The position numbers and the translations under genes are program-made. This document shows positions 33,784 to 42,416 of a stretch of DNA of 64,000 bases, piece by piece (within the stretch, counting starts at the first letter, position 1; every line of letters starts with the position of its first letter). Below the pieces are notes generated by a model. The model was not told where the DNA came from. It made no database searches and saw only the letters and a list, made by a program, of their open reading frames with translations. Source of the stretch: Acidobacteriota bacterium (GTDB lineage: Bacteria > Acidobacteriota > Terriglobia > Acidiferrales > UBA7541); the NCBI GenBank assembly GCA_021818865.1, contig JAKASX010000005.1:16939-80938 (forward strand). The letters run 5' to 3'.

Positions 33784-34996
33784 CGCGCGTCTCCTTCGCC
33801 CGCGGGGCGCGATGCCCCAGCGCCTTTAGATAATCGCGAATCTCCTGTATGCCCGGCCGGAAGTCTTCCCGCCGGAACACTTCGTACCGCGTATTTCGCT
33901 CGTGAAATTTCAGAAAATCCAGGCAGGCTCCGAGCCGCGTGCCGCGAATTCCGCTCCCGTCCGGCCCGCGCTCGCCGCGCAGTCGAATCAGCAGATGGTC
34001 CAGGTCCCCGAGCAACCATCGGCTCCGCACACCCGACTGATAATCGAACTGCGCCGCCGCGTGTTCGCCGCAAACCAACCGGTACAGCAGCAACGGAAAA
34101 TTCATCCCCGCGTCGCTCGCCAGTTGCAGCGAGCCCCAGAATCGCCCGTTCACTTCCATCAGCTTTGCTTCCCCGTTCCTTCCATCCATCTTGAATTCCA
34201 CCATCGCCGCACCCTGCCATCCGATCGTCCGCAGCAGCGCCGCGGACTTCCGCACCAGCGATTCATCCAAAGGAATGCTTTCCCGGTAGACGCTCGGCCC
34301 TCCCCACGGCGGTTTTTCCCGCAAGCGCCGGTGGCAAAACGCCGCCTTCATCTCGCCGTTCCACAGCAGCAGAAACACGCCGCGCCCTTCCCCTTCGATC
34401 TTTTCCTGAACCAGGGGAAACGGAATCTTCGCGTGCGAAGCCAGGTAGGTCGCCTTCAGCTCGTCCGCGTCCCGCGCGTACCTCACGTCGCCGTTCACCC
34501 ATCTGTTCCCGCAAAGGTAGCGTGAGAACCGCGGCTTGATGACCACCGGAAACCGCACGCGCGGCGCGACTTCTTCCAGTCGCTCATCCGGCTCCAGCAG
34601 GAACGTTTCCGGAATTCCCATCCCCACCTCTCTCGCCGTCAGCAGCACCCTCCGCTTGTCCTGCACCCAATCGATTTTTTCTTCGCTGGGAAATGGAATG
34701 TGAACGCGCTCCGGCAAAAGATCGCGCACCCGAACGACGAGCTGCACGGTTACGTCCGTCATCGGCAGCAGCAGCACCGGGTCCCTGCGCTGCATTTCTT
34801 CCCGCAAAAAGCACTGGAATCCTTTCGGGTCGCTCCGCGGCGATGGATACTGCACGCGAGCGGCACAGTAGCGCGATGCGCCGGCTAGGCTCGCGCGTTC
34901 CGCGCTGCCCACCGTCATGCGGATCCCCGCTCCTCCCAAAGCCCGCACCACCGCCAGGCTCGACCTCTGCTCTCCGTCTGTGACAAAAACGTCCAT
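33773..34996 (-). CDS. ATP-grasp ligase (carbamoyl-phosphate-synthase-like fold)
   Basis: A 407-residue protein with N-terminal pre-ATP-grasp domain (VFVTDGEQRSSLAVVRALG) and an ATP-grasp core: RFPVVIKPRFSRY (about residue 150, ATP-binding lysine), FPLVQEKIEGEGRGVFLLL, and a metal-binding end AAMVEFKMDGRNGEAKLMEVNGR (about 280, Glu and Asn). It should couple a carboxylate to an amine or other nucleophile with ATP, perhaps decorating the polysaccharide with an amino acid. Both nearby NodB enzymes could supply free amines, but that link is inference. I chose the ATG at 34996; a TTG at 35026 would add ten residues. Confidence 0.78.
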   Translation of the reverse strand: MDVFVTDGEQRSSLAVVRALGGAGIRMTVGSAERASLAGASRYCAARVQYPSPRSDPKGFQCFLREEMQRRDPVLLLPMTDVTVQLVVRVRDLLPERVHIPFPSEEKIDWVQDKRRVLLTAREVGMGIPETFLLEPDERLEEVAPRVRFPVVIKPRFSRYLCGNRWVNGDVRYARDADELKATYLASHAKIPFPLVQEKIEGEGRGVFLLLWNGEMKAAFCHRRLREKPPWGGPSVYRESIPLDESLVRKSAALLRTIGWQGAAMVEFKMDGRNGEAKLMEVNGRFWGSLQLASDAGMNFPLLLYRLVCGEHAAAQFDYQSGVRSRWLLGDLDHLLIRLRGERGPDGSGIRGTRLGACLDFLKFHERNTRYEVFRREDFRPGIQEIRDYLKALGHRAPRAKETRDAN

Positions 34997-35009
34997 CTCG
35001 CTTTCTTCT

Positions 35010-36020
35010 CTAGCGCCAACCCGCAAGCGTCAGGTCGAGCATCGCCACGGAAAATTTTCTGCCTGGCCCGGTGACGTTCCCTTCATGCAACAGGATTCTT
35101 GGAATCGTGTGGAAATCGCCCTCCGGGCGAAACCACCCGGTTCGCGTCGTGAACGCGCACAAATAGCCGGCGCGCACCACACCGCTTCGTACCCGCTCGT
35201 CCCAATCGCCATTCGGATAGGCGAACGCCCGCACCGGCTTGCGCAGTCTTTCCTCGATCGCTCGCTTGCTTTCCTCCAGTTCGCGCTCCACCGTCTCGTT
35301 GTCTTCATAAACGAGCAGAGGATGGTTCACCGTGTGCGCTCCGATTTCCACACCCTCCCGGCTCATCTCCGCCACCTGACTCCAGGTGAGCATCGCGTCG
35401 TTCTCGCCGCTTTTGCCGTCTCCGGCTTCCGGTCCCAGAATTCTCCGCAAATGCCGCTCCCGCTGTTCAATCGGCATGTGTTTGAGCCATTCCACCACCA
35501 CACTCACGTCCGGCTCTGGCCCCAGTTCGCGCGGCAACGCCTCCTTCGCTTCCGCCGGAATTCCGCTTCGCCGCAACCGCTCGATCCAGAACCCGCCTTT
35601 CGTGCCCACCGCTCCGGTCGTAACCAGCACCGTGGCTGGCGTGCCGTATTTCTTGAGCAACGGAAAAGCGTTCGAATAGGTGTCTCGCCAGCCGTCGTCA
35701 AACGTGATCGCGCAAAACGGTTTTTTCCCCGTCGCGTCCATTCCGTCGGGCAACAGGAGCGCGTCGAGCAGGATAAATCGGAAATGATGGTGCAGGTACT
35801 CGAGCACCTTCTCGAATGTCGTCTCGCTCACCACCATCGCCGGGGCCGAATTCGATCGCCGCCGTTCCTCTTCGCTCAGCACGCGGTGCAGTCCCAGAAC
35901 GCAGACGTCCCTTCGGCGAAGCACTCCGCGCAGGAAAATCCTCCACAGTGCGAGCGCTCCGCTGTAGTGAAGCGTCGCCGCAACCACCAGTCGCGCCGTT
36001 TGCCGGAGCCTAGCTTGCAT
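35010..36020 (-). CDS. NodB-type polysaccharide deacetylase
   Basis: A 336-residue CE4 protein. An N-terminal hydrophobic stretch (residues about 11-40) may anchor it. The catalytic motifs are CAITFDDGWRD (Asp108, Asp109), EIGAHTVNHPLL (metal histidines, about residue 228) and FAYPNGDWDERV (about 270, taking the place of the RxPY motif). A 90-residue insertion between motifs 1 and 2 is typical of membrane-linked deacetylases in EPS clusters. It could remove N-acetyl groups from the lipid-linked or exported glycan. The start overlaps the upstream glycosyltransferase by 11 bases. Confidence 0.85.
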   Translation of the reverse strand: MQARLRQTARLVVAATLHYSGALALWRIFLRGVLRRRDVCVLGLHRVLSEEERRRSNSAPAMVVSETTFEKVLEYLHHHFRFILLDALLLPDGMDATGKKPFCAITFDDGWRDTYSNAFPLLKKYGTPATVLVTTGAVGTKGGFWIERLRRSGIPAEAKEALPRELGPEPDVSVVVEWLKHMPIEQRERHLRRILGPEAGDGKSGENDAMLTWSQVAEMSREGVEIGAHTVNHPLLVYEDNETVERELEESKRAIEERLRKPVRAFAYPNGDWDERVRSGVVRAGYLCAFTTRTGWFRPEGDFHTIPRILLHEGNVTGPGRKFSVAMLDLTLAGWR

Positions 36021-37353
36021 GTTCGAGCGCCTCCTCGAACGTTTCCGCCAGAATCCCCGCCAGCCGGTCCCACCGGAACTGCGAAACGTATTCCGCTCGT
36101 CCCGGCACCTGTGCGTTTCCCAACGCTCGCCCTTCCATCACGGCGCGCAAAATCCGCTTCATCGCTTCCGCGTCGTCCGGCCTCACCGCCCAGCCTGCCC
36201 GTGCGCGTTCCACCAGTTCTTGCACGCCCCCTTCGTGCGTCACCGCCAGAATCGGAGGGCCGGCGCGCAGATAGTCGTACGTCTTTCCCGCAACGGCCAA
36301 ACGCGAAAAGTCGGCCCGTCCCCAGAAAAGCAACAGGCAATCGCTCTCGCACATCATCTGCAGGGTGCGCGTGCGTTCGGGAAGAAAACCGTGCACTTGC
36401 ACCACGTCTTCCAGCCCGCACGCGTTCGCGTGCTGGATAGCCTCCGCCGAAGCCGCACCCACCAGATGCACCCTCAGCCTGCTTCTCCACGAGGGTTCTT
36501 CCGAAAGCAACTGGGCGAGCGCTGGGAAAAACAGCCCGTCGTTGCCTGGATAGATCGTTCCGAAATGGCAGAAATGCACGTGTTCGCGGTCGAGCAGGCG
36601 CTCGCGCTCGGCTACCGTCAACGCGAAATCCTCCTCGAAAAATCCGTTGCGGACGATCTTCAGACAGCTCAGGGAAAGCCGGAATTTGTCTTCGAGTTCC
36701 CGCGCGTGGCCCTCCGTCATCACCACCACGCGATCCGCTTTCTTCACCAGTTGCGCGTGCGCCCTTGTCTCCGCTCGCCCGCGCAACCGCCCCCGCGGCG
36801 GATACCAGGGATCCATAAGCTCCATCACCCACGGCGCACCCCACCCTTCTTTCAGCAGCCATCCGATCACCGGCGCGGCGCGCGGAGGGCTCGTCGTGTA
36901 AACCACATCCCACTGCCCCTGCCACCGCAGTTGCAGTGCCCGCGCGAGTCCATACGGCACCCACCCGATCGTGTGATCAGGAAAATACAGCGTAGAGCGC
37001 AGCAGTTCCGCAGCGCGATGAAGGCCCCTGCCCGAATTCCTCCCGTGGCCGTTTTCGCCTGCTTTTCCATGCCCGTTGCGCGTTTCCCCCGCTCCGAAAA
37101 ACCATCGCGCCACGCGGTTTTCCCATTGCATCAGGTCCAGGTACCCGGTGCGCTCGATCCGGATTCCCTCGGGCAATTTTTTCAGCAAATCCGCTTCTTC
37201 CACTCCGCCGCGGCTCCCGATCGTCAGTACCGTCGGTTCCCACCCCAGCGCCGGCAACGCCCGCGTCAGCCCGACCATGCGGTAAACCGCGCTGGTGCGG
37301 CTGGGAGGAAAATCGAAGCTCACCACGAGCACTTTACGGAGCGGCGTCGTCAT
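36010..37353 (-). CDS. GT4-family (GT-B) glycosyltransferase
   Basis: A 447-residue transferase beginning MTTPLRKVLVVSFDFPPSRT with the N-terminal acceptor loop SAVYRMVGLTRALPALGWEP. A long central region contains VVYTTSPPRAAPVIGWLL and PWVMELMDPWYPP, typical of the WcaI/FucT-like GT4 subgroup. The donor domain carries FCHFGTIYPGNDGLFFPALA and the loop CLLLFWGRADFSRLAVAGKTYDYL split over residues about 350-375; the classic E-x7-E is modified. The ATG overlaps the preceding stop by 4 bases (37350-37353). Cytoplasmic; specificity unknown. Confidence 0.85.
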   Translation of the reverse strand: MTTPLRKVLVVSFDFPPSRTSAVYRMVGLTRALPALGWEPTVLTIGSRGGVEEADLLKKLPEGIRIERTGYLDLMQWENRVARWFFGAGETRNGHGKAGENGHGRNSGRGLHRAAELLRSTLYFPDHTIGWVPYGLARALQLRWQGQWDVVYTTSPPRAAPVIGWLLKEGWGAPWVMELMDPWYPPRGRLRGRAETRAHAQLVKKADRVVVMTEGHARELEDKFRLSLSCLKIVRNGFFEEDFALTVAERERLLDREHVHFCHFGTIYPGNDGLFFPALAQLLSEEPSWRSRLRVHLVGAASAEAIQHANACGLEDVVQVHGFLPERTRTLQMMCESDCLLLFWGRADFSRLAVAGKTYDYLRAGPPILAVTHEGGVQELVERARAGWAVRPDDAEAMKRILRAVMEGRALGNAQVPGRAEYVSQFRWDRLAGILAETFEEALEHAS

Positions 37354-38414
37354 GTGCGCTCCTGCAACTGCTGTTCCCGGCCGCTGCAATCCGCTGTGAT
37401 CCCTGCGAGTTTCAGCAGCCGGCTTTTTTCTTCGGGCGAAATCGCCGCCGTTGACGACGCGGCCTCTGCCGGTTGGTGCCTCCGTGCCGATTGCTTCGCC
37501 CGCCGGATGGCGCGGACGGCCTTTGCTGGCAGGCAGCTCGCCAGCAGATAAATCCACGCCCTGGTGCTGGTCCATTCGGCTTTAAGCGAGCGCGCAAACT
37601 GCTGGCGAGCGGAACCGAGTGCTCCCTGCACGAGGTCTCCGTAACCGACGTCCCAGTAGCTCCGCATGAGTTCGTGTCGCAGCAGGCGCCGATGTTTGGC
37701 CGATAGCTGAGGGAAGCTGCGGAGCGCCTTTTGAAAGAGCGCTACCCGCTCCAACGCCATTCGGTGTGGATTCGACGACAAACTCCCGCGCCGGCTTCTC
37801 TTGATGACGAGCGGTTTTTCAACCACCGCGATCTTCCAGCCGTAGGCAATTCTCAGCCACAGGTCGTAGTCCTCCGCCACGCCGCGCGTTTCGTCGAACC
37901 CGCCGACCGCCTCCAGGCAGCTTTTGCGAGTCATCGTTCCCGAGGTCAAAATGACCCCGCACTGGACCAGTGCCTCGAAGGCATTTCCGCTGGCCCGCGG
38001 CTTGCCGCTCAAAAAAGAGGGAATCACCGTCCCTTCTTCGGAAACCACCGCCCAATCCGTGTACGCCAGTCCCACGCCTGGATCGCCCTCGAGCAGTGGA
38101 ATCTGCTCGGCGAGTTTTGTCGGCAACCAGATGTCGTCGGCGTCGAGAAACGCGATGAATTCCCCGCTCGCCTCTCGAATTCCCAGATTTCGCGCCGCTG
38201 CCGCTCCCCGATTCGCTTGTCGGTGATGGCGGACTCGGTCTCCGCAGCAACCTGCCGGCAGTTCGGCCGGGACGGTCGAGCCGTCATCGACAACCACCAC
38301 TTCCCAGTCGTGAAACGTCTGCCGAAAAACGCTCTCCATCGCGTCGCGCAGCAGACTGCCCGCGTTGTACGCCGGGATCACGACGGACACTTTCGGTTTG
38401 TTTTCTCCCGCCAT
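37350..38414 (-). CDS. Family 2 (GT-A) glycosyltransferase
   Basis: A 354-residue GT2 enzyme starting MAGENKPKVSVVIPAYNAGS, with VVVDDGSTVPAEL and the metal-binding FLDADDIWLPTKL (about residue 92) and a GVAEDYDLWLRIAYGW segment (about 182) that supplies the catalytic acid. The C-terminal 80 residues are basic and rich in Ala and Arg, without clear fold. A much longer open frame extends upstream, but the conserved N-terminus and the DegT gene end at 38426 place the start at 38414. It is coupled to the next gene by an ATGA overlap. Confidence 0.87.
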   Translation of the reverse strand: MAGENKPKVSVVIPAYNAGSLLRDAMESVFRQTFHDWEVVVVDDGSTVPAELPAGCCGDRVRHHRQANRGAAAARNLGIREASGEFIAFLDADDIWLPTKLAEQIPLLEGDPGVGLAYTDWAVVSEEGTVIPSFLSGKPRASGNAFEALVQCGVILTSGTMTRKSCLEAVGGFDETRGVAEDYDLWLRIAYGWKIAVVEKPLVIKRSRRGSLSSNPHRMALERVALFQKALRSFPQLSAKHRRLLRHELMRSYWDVGYGDLVQGALGSARQQFARSLKAEWTSTRAWIYLLASCLPAKAVRAIRRAKQSARRHQPAEAASSTAAISPEEKSRLLKLAGITADCSGREQQLQERT

Positions 38415-38425
38415 TCTTTCTACAC

Positions 38426-39625
38426 CTACACGGAATAAAGAACGTCCGCGATTCGCTCCATGTCCTTGCGTTCCACCAGAGGATGCACGGGCAGCGTGAA
38501 AAGCGTTCTCGCAATGTGTTCGGCGCCGGCACGGTGAACCGGGGGGTTCGTCATATGCGCGCCGATCCCTTCGATATCGCAGATTGCGCTGGGATAGAAC
38601 GCGCTTGCCTCGATTCCCGCAACGCGCAGCCGCTTCAGCGCAAACGAGCGCGTGTCCTCGTCCCGCGCAATCACCGGCAATCGCACCATCGTGGCTCGCG
38701 TGTTCGCGCTCGGCTGGGGAACGCAAAACTTCGGATGGCCTTCGAGCGCCTCTCTCATCCAAGCCGAATTCGCACGGCGAATTTCGTTGATCGCTTCCAG
38801 CTGATCCACCAGCGAAAGAAACAGCGAGTGCGAAAGCGGGTGAAGGCCATTCACGGAAAAACCGGGATCGAATTCGGTAACGCCGATCTTGAGGAACGGC
38901 ATCGCCCGCGGAATCCGGTACAGCTCTGGCCGAAGCAAGGCGGAATAACCGAGCAGTTGAAGCAAGAGCCACGCGCCATGAAACGCCGATGCCGGCCGCA
39001 ACAGCGCCAGTTCCTCCCGCACCGCTTTCGCGATTTCTTCCGATCCTGTGACGATCAACCCGCCCTCGATCGTCGAAATCGCTTTCCCTCTGCCGAGGCT
39101 GAACAGTCCAACGTCGCCGCGCATCCCCGCCGGTTTTCCCTCCCGCCAAGCCCCCAGCGCCTGCGCCGCGTCGTCTACCACAAAGGCATTCCTCGCCCGC
39201 GCCATCTCACGAAGCGGCCGCACGTCGTTGGCGTAGCCGAACAGGTTTGCCGTCACCGCGCAGAGCAGGCTTTTCTCGGGTAGAGAATCCGCTGCGCACA
39301 CGTCGAGATCGAGCGTTTCGGGAATCACGTCCATCAGGTGAACCTGAAGGCCCGCGCGAACCACCGCCGCAGCCACGGAAAAACACGTATACGCCGGCAA
39401 AGCGACGATCCCCGCCTGTGGGCGAAGCCGGCGCAGCCCGCGCAGGATCGTCCAGAGCGCCGCCCGGCCCGACGACGCTCCAAAGGCGTATCGCGCCCCG
39501 AGTTGCGCGGCGAACGTTTCGAGCGTCTTCTTCCCGTGTCCGTTCGCCGTGGCTACATCACGGAGGGCCGACAGCACCTGGCTGCTTCGTAGCGGTGTTC
39601 CCGCCGGTGGAACCAAACGAAACAT
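38426..39625 (-). CDS. DegT/DnrJ/EryC1/StrS-family PLP-dependent sugar aminotransferase
   Basis: A 399-residue PLP enzyme of the nucleotide-sugar aminotransferase family. The ASSGRAALW segment (about residue 50) and VALPAYTCFSVAAAV (about 75) form the cofactor and substrate sites, VVDDAAQALG holds the PLP-pyridine aspartate (Asp152), and Lys181 in LGRGKAIST is the likely Schiff-base lysine. It would aminate a keto-sugar nucleotide; alternatively, like some PLP-fold relatives in EPS loci, it could act on a different substrate. No matching 4,6-dehydratase is in the window, so the keto-sugar must be made elsewhere. 6 bases separate it from the ligase gene. Confidence 0.87.
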   Translation of the reverse strand: MFRLVPPAGTPLRSSQVLSALRDVATANGHGKKTLETFAAQLGARYAFGASSGRAALWTILRGLRRLRPQAGIVALPAYTCFSVAAAVVRAGLQVHLMDVIPETLDLDVCAADSLPEKSLLCAVTANLFGYANDVRPLREMARARNAFVVDDAAQALGAWREGKPAGMRGDVGLFSLGRGKAISTIEGGLIVTGSEEIAKAVREELALLRPASAFHGAWLLLQLLGYSALLRPELYRIPRAMPFLKIGVTEFDPGFSVNGLHPLSHSLFLSLVDQLEAINEIRRANSAWMREALEGHPKFCVPQPSANTRATMVRLPVIARDEDTRSFALKRLRVAGIEASAFYPSAICDIEGIGAHMTNPPVHRAGAEHIARTLFTLPVHPLVERKDMERIADVLYSV

Positions 39626-39631
39626 CGCGGT

Positions 39632-41029
39632 TCATCCTCGCGCAGCCAACGCGTAGGCCCGCCAGGCCTCTCTCTTTTCGGGGCGCAATACTTCCACGTC
39701 TTTCTCTCTGCGCATCGCCGTCCGATGCAACCCAACATTCATTCCCAACAAAAACCAGAGGTGCGGATAGTAGAGAACGGTGAGAAAGGCCCCGCTGACG
39801 AGAAAACCGACCATCCCTAGGTCGAGCCCTCGCGACAGCCTCATCTCGTAGCTGTTCTTCATGGTCAGGCCGAGCGCCTTCAAGTGGCGGCGCGTTTTGA
39901 AATTCATGCCGAAGTAGAGCAGGAAAATCAGCAGCAGCGGCACGGTCCCCAGCGCGCCCACTTGCGAAAGCGACTGGATGTAAATGCTGTGCGGATCCCA
40001 CCAATTCGTCGTGTTTCCGGTGCTCGGATTCACCGGCGTGGTGGCGTATCGGAAAGCGTATTCCGGCGGAAAGTTCCGCGGCCCCACTCCCAGCAGCGGG
40101 TGATTCTCGAACATCCGCAACCCCGCGCCCCAGAAGTCCAGCCGCAGGCTCGCCGTCGGATCCGATTCCGGATGGAGCGCCGAAGCCAGGCGGTTCTTGT
40201 TCGCCTGCGGCAGCGCGTACATAAATCCGAGCAGCAGGACGATCACCATCAGTACTCCGGCGATCTTCTGCGGTTTCGAAACCCAGGCAACCACCGCCAC
40301 CATCGCCGCTCCCAGCAGCGCCCCGCGCGAACCACACACCAGAATCGCCGCGAAGAATGCCAGGAAGCAGGCCGCGAACAGGGCCTTCGACAAGAGTTTC
40401 TTCTCTCCAAAAAGCAGGCTGCCGGCCAGCGGCCACACCACGCACATCGCCACGCCGAAATCTCCTGCGTTCCCGAAAAAGTCCGTGCTCCCGGCTCCCA
40501 CGCCGTGAACGCTCAGAAATTGCTGGCTCCGCCCGTCTCCCAGCTCCAGAAAGTAGCTGCGCACGGAAAACTGGGCCAGTTTGAGATTCAGCAACAGCAG
40601 CAAAAACACGAAAACGCGCATGCGCCAGGTGCCGTTCAGGACTCGCGAAACCACGGAGTACGTCACCATCCAACTCGCCGCGTCCACGCAGCCCGCCAGC
40701 GCAAGGGACGGATAGTTCGCGAAAATCGCCGAAAGAAAATGCGCCAGCACGAACAGCACCACCAGGATGTCGATCGCCAGCGGCATCTGCGAGCGGACCC
40801 GGGGCAGGCGCCGAGAAAGTAGAAGTCCGAGGAGGGCGAGCGTATAGAGGATCTTTCCGAAGGGCACCGGAGAGAGCACCGGAAACATCTGCTGCACGCG
40901 GGAATATTGAAAAATAACCAGCCCGAGAACCGCCAGAAACCCCATGTCCCATCGCGGCTCGGTAGCTGCCGGCAGCGCGGCGAAAACCGGCCGTCGCATG
41001 GTTCCTGGCGCTCCCACCACGTTCATCAC
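39632..41029 (-). CDS. O-antigen ligase/polymerase-like membrane protein (Wzy_C type), XrtA-locus
   Basis: A 465-residue polytopic protein with about 10-12 membrane helices. The Wzy_C/ligase signature lies in the large periplasmic loop: SRGALLGAAMVAVV before it and LRLDFWGAGLRMFENHPLLG (about 300) with a later NWWDPHSIYIQSLSQVGALG (about 335), supplying the conserved Arg and His. In XrtA loci a protein of this type is annotated as an O-antigen ligase-like glycan polymerase or ligase. It would polymerise the repeat unit or join glycan to protein on the periplasmic face. The start overlaps the stop of epsB by 4 bases (ATGA). Confidence 0.82.
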   Translation of the reverse strand: MMNVVGAPGTMRRPVFAALPAATEPRWDMGFLAVLGLVIFQYSRVQQMFPVLSPVPFGKILYTLALLGLLLSRRLPRVRSQMPLAIDILVVLFVLAHFLSAIFANYPSLALAGCVDAASWMVTYSVVSRVLNGTWRMRVFVFLLLLLNLKLAQFSVRSYFLELGDGRSQQFLSVHGVGAGSTDFFGNAGDFGVAMCVVWPLAGSLLFGEKKLLSKALFAACFLAFFAAILVCGSRGALLGAAMVAVVAWVSKPQKIAGVLMVIVLLLGFMYALPQANKNRLASALHPESDPTASLRLDFWGAGLRMFENHPLLGVGPRNFPPEYAFRYATTPVNPSTGNTTNWWDPHSIYIQSLSQVGALGTVPLLLIFLLYFGMNFKTRRHLKALGLTMKNSYEMRLSRGLDLGMVGFLVSGAFLTVLYYPHLWFLLGMNVGLHRTAMRREKDVEVLRPEKREAWRAYALAARG

Positions 41030-42405
41030 CGGCTTCCCCTTCCCAGGAAGACGATTTTCAGCGTCTGGAACATGATCAACAGATCAAAAGCGACCGACAT
41101 GTTCTTGACGTAGTAGAGGTCGTAGCAGAGCTTCTCTTTCGACTCCTCCAGAGAAGCGCCGTAGGGATAATTGACCTGTGCCCAGCCGGTGATACCCGGC
41201 AGCACGATGTGCCGCAGGTTGTAGTAGGGAATTTCGCGGCTCAGCCACTCGACGAATTCCGGCCGTTCGGGACGCGGCCCGACGAAACTCATGTCTCCGC
41301 GAAGGACGTTCCACAGCTGAGGAATTTCATCCAGACGCGCGCGGCGCAGCAGGTGACCGACGCGCGTGATTCGCGGATCGTTGTCATCGGCCCAGGTCGG
41401 TCCGGTATCCGCTTCGGCGTCGGCTCGCATCGTCCGGAATTTGTAGCAATCGAACTCCACCCCGTTGCGCCCCACGCGTTTCTGCCGGTAGAACACCGGC
41501 CCCGCCGAAGACAGCTTCACCGCAGCCGCGATGACGGGAACGAGTGGCAGAGTCACGATCAGCGCCGCGAGCGATACCACCAACGAAATCGCCCTCCTCG
41601 CCGCCAGCACGCCGGGCTTCAAACGGAATCCGTCCGAGAAAATCAGCCAACTCGGCATGAGGCTCCGCACCTCGATCCTTCCGGTCAGCTTTTCCTGCAG
41701 CGCCGTCGAGTCCTCCACCGTGACGCCACTCAGCCGCAAGTCCAGCAGTTCCCGCACCGGCATCACGTTCCGCCGGTCTGGCATCGCCACGATCACCCGG
41801 TCCACCGCGCTTTTTTTCCTCAGCTCCTCGAGCGTCGCGCCCAGGCTATCTCGATCGAGCGACCCGTTCGCCACCGCTCCCGCCCACCCCACCAGTTCCA
41901 TTCCCAGTCTGCTGTGCCGCCGCAGCGTTTCCACCAACTGGCTTGCGCTCGGTCCGCTTCCCAAAACGTACACGCGTTCGCTCAGGTACGGCTTCTGCAG
42001 CAGCCACAAATAAAGCGTCCGCCACGCGAGCAGATAGAGTGTTAGGATCAGCAGACCTGCCACGTACACCTGCCGCCCCAGCATGAATTGCGGAAACAGG
42101 TAGCCGAAAAGCGCCAGCAAAATGGAAAGCGTTCCCAGTCCCGCGAACAGCCGGAAATAGGATTCCCCGGGAATCTGTAGCCGGTGCAGGTCGTACAGGT
42201 CGAAATAATAAAGGCACAAAATCGACAGCCCTGTGATCGCCAGTATCTTGTACAGCCCGCTGTCCATCGACAGGGCCGAATAAAAGTGCGTGGAACCAAA
42301 ACAGAGCAGCGTGGCCAGCAGGAAGGCCCCCAGCGCGAGGACCGCTTCTCCTCCCAGCAGAATCAAGGTGCGCGTCGGATAGTACACATGGAAAAGTCTA
42401 ACCAC
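41026..42405 (-). CDS. epsB: Initiating sugar-phosphate transferase (polyisoprenyl-phosphate hexose-1-phosphotransferase), EpsB type
   Basis: A 459-residue membrane protein of the WbaP/EpsB_2 family. It begins VRLFHVYYPTRTLILLGGEA, followed by about four membrane helices. A CoA-binding-like domain (VYVLGSGPSASQLVETLRR, about residue 165) comes next, then another helix and the bacterial sugar transferase domain with VFYRQKRVGRNGVEFDCYKF, DEIPQLWNVLRGDMSFVGPR and GITGWAQVNYPYG. It transfers a hexose-1-phosphate to undecaprenyl phosphate, starting the repeat unit. I chose the GTG at 42405, just after the epsG stop, because the family N-terminus starts there; the open frame extends farther upstream inside epsG. 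Confidence 0.9.
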   Translation of the reverse strand: MVRLFHVYYPTRTLILLGGEAVLALGAFLLATLLCFGSTHFYSALSMDSGLYKILAITGLSILCLYYFDLYDLHRLQIPGESYFRLFAGLGTLSILLALFGYLFPQFMLGRQVYVAGLLILTLYLLAWRTLYLWLLQKPYLSERVYVLGSGPSASQLVETLRRHSRLGMELVGWAGAVANGSLDRDSLGATLEELRKKSAVDRVIVAMPDRRNVMPVRELLDLRLSGVTVEDSTALQEKLTGRIEVRSLMPSWLIFSDGFRLKPGVLAARRAISLVVSLAALIVTLPLVPVIAAAVKLSSAGPVFYRQKRVGRNGVEFDCYKFRTMRADAEADTGPTWADDNDPRITRVGHLLRRARLDEIPQLWNVLRGDMSFVGPRPERPEFVEWLSREIPYYNLRHIVLPGITGWAQVNYPYGASLEESKEKLCYDLYYVKNMSVAFDLLIMFQTLKIVFLGRGSR

Positions 42406-42416
42406 GGTCGGATCAA

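Noticed and set aside
34917..37551. Two long plus-strand open frames (507 and 510 codons) opposite the deacetylase, ATP-grasp and glycosyltransferase genes
   Set aside because: Their translations are His/Arg/Pro-rich without domains; they mirror well-supported minus-strand genes in GC-rich DNA.
37350..39149. 599-codon frame suggesting a longer glycosyltransferase
   Set aside because: The first 245 codons are antisense-like shadow of the DegT gene; the GT2 fold starts at 38414.
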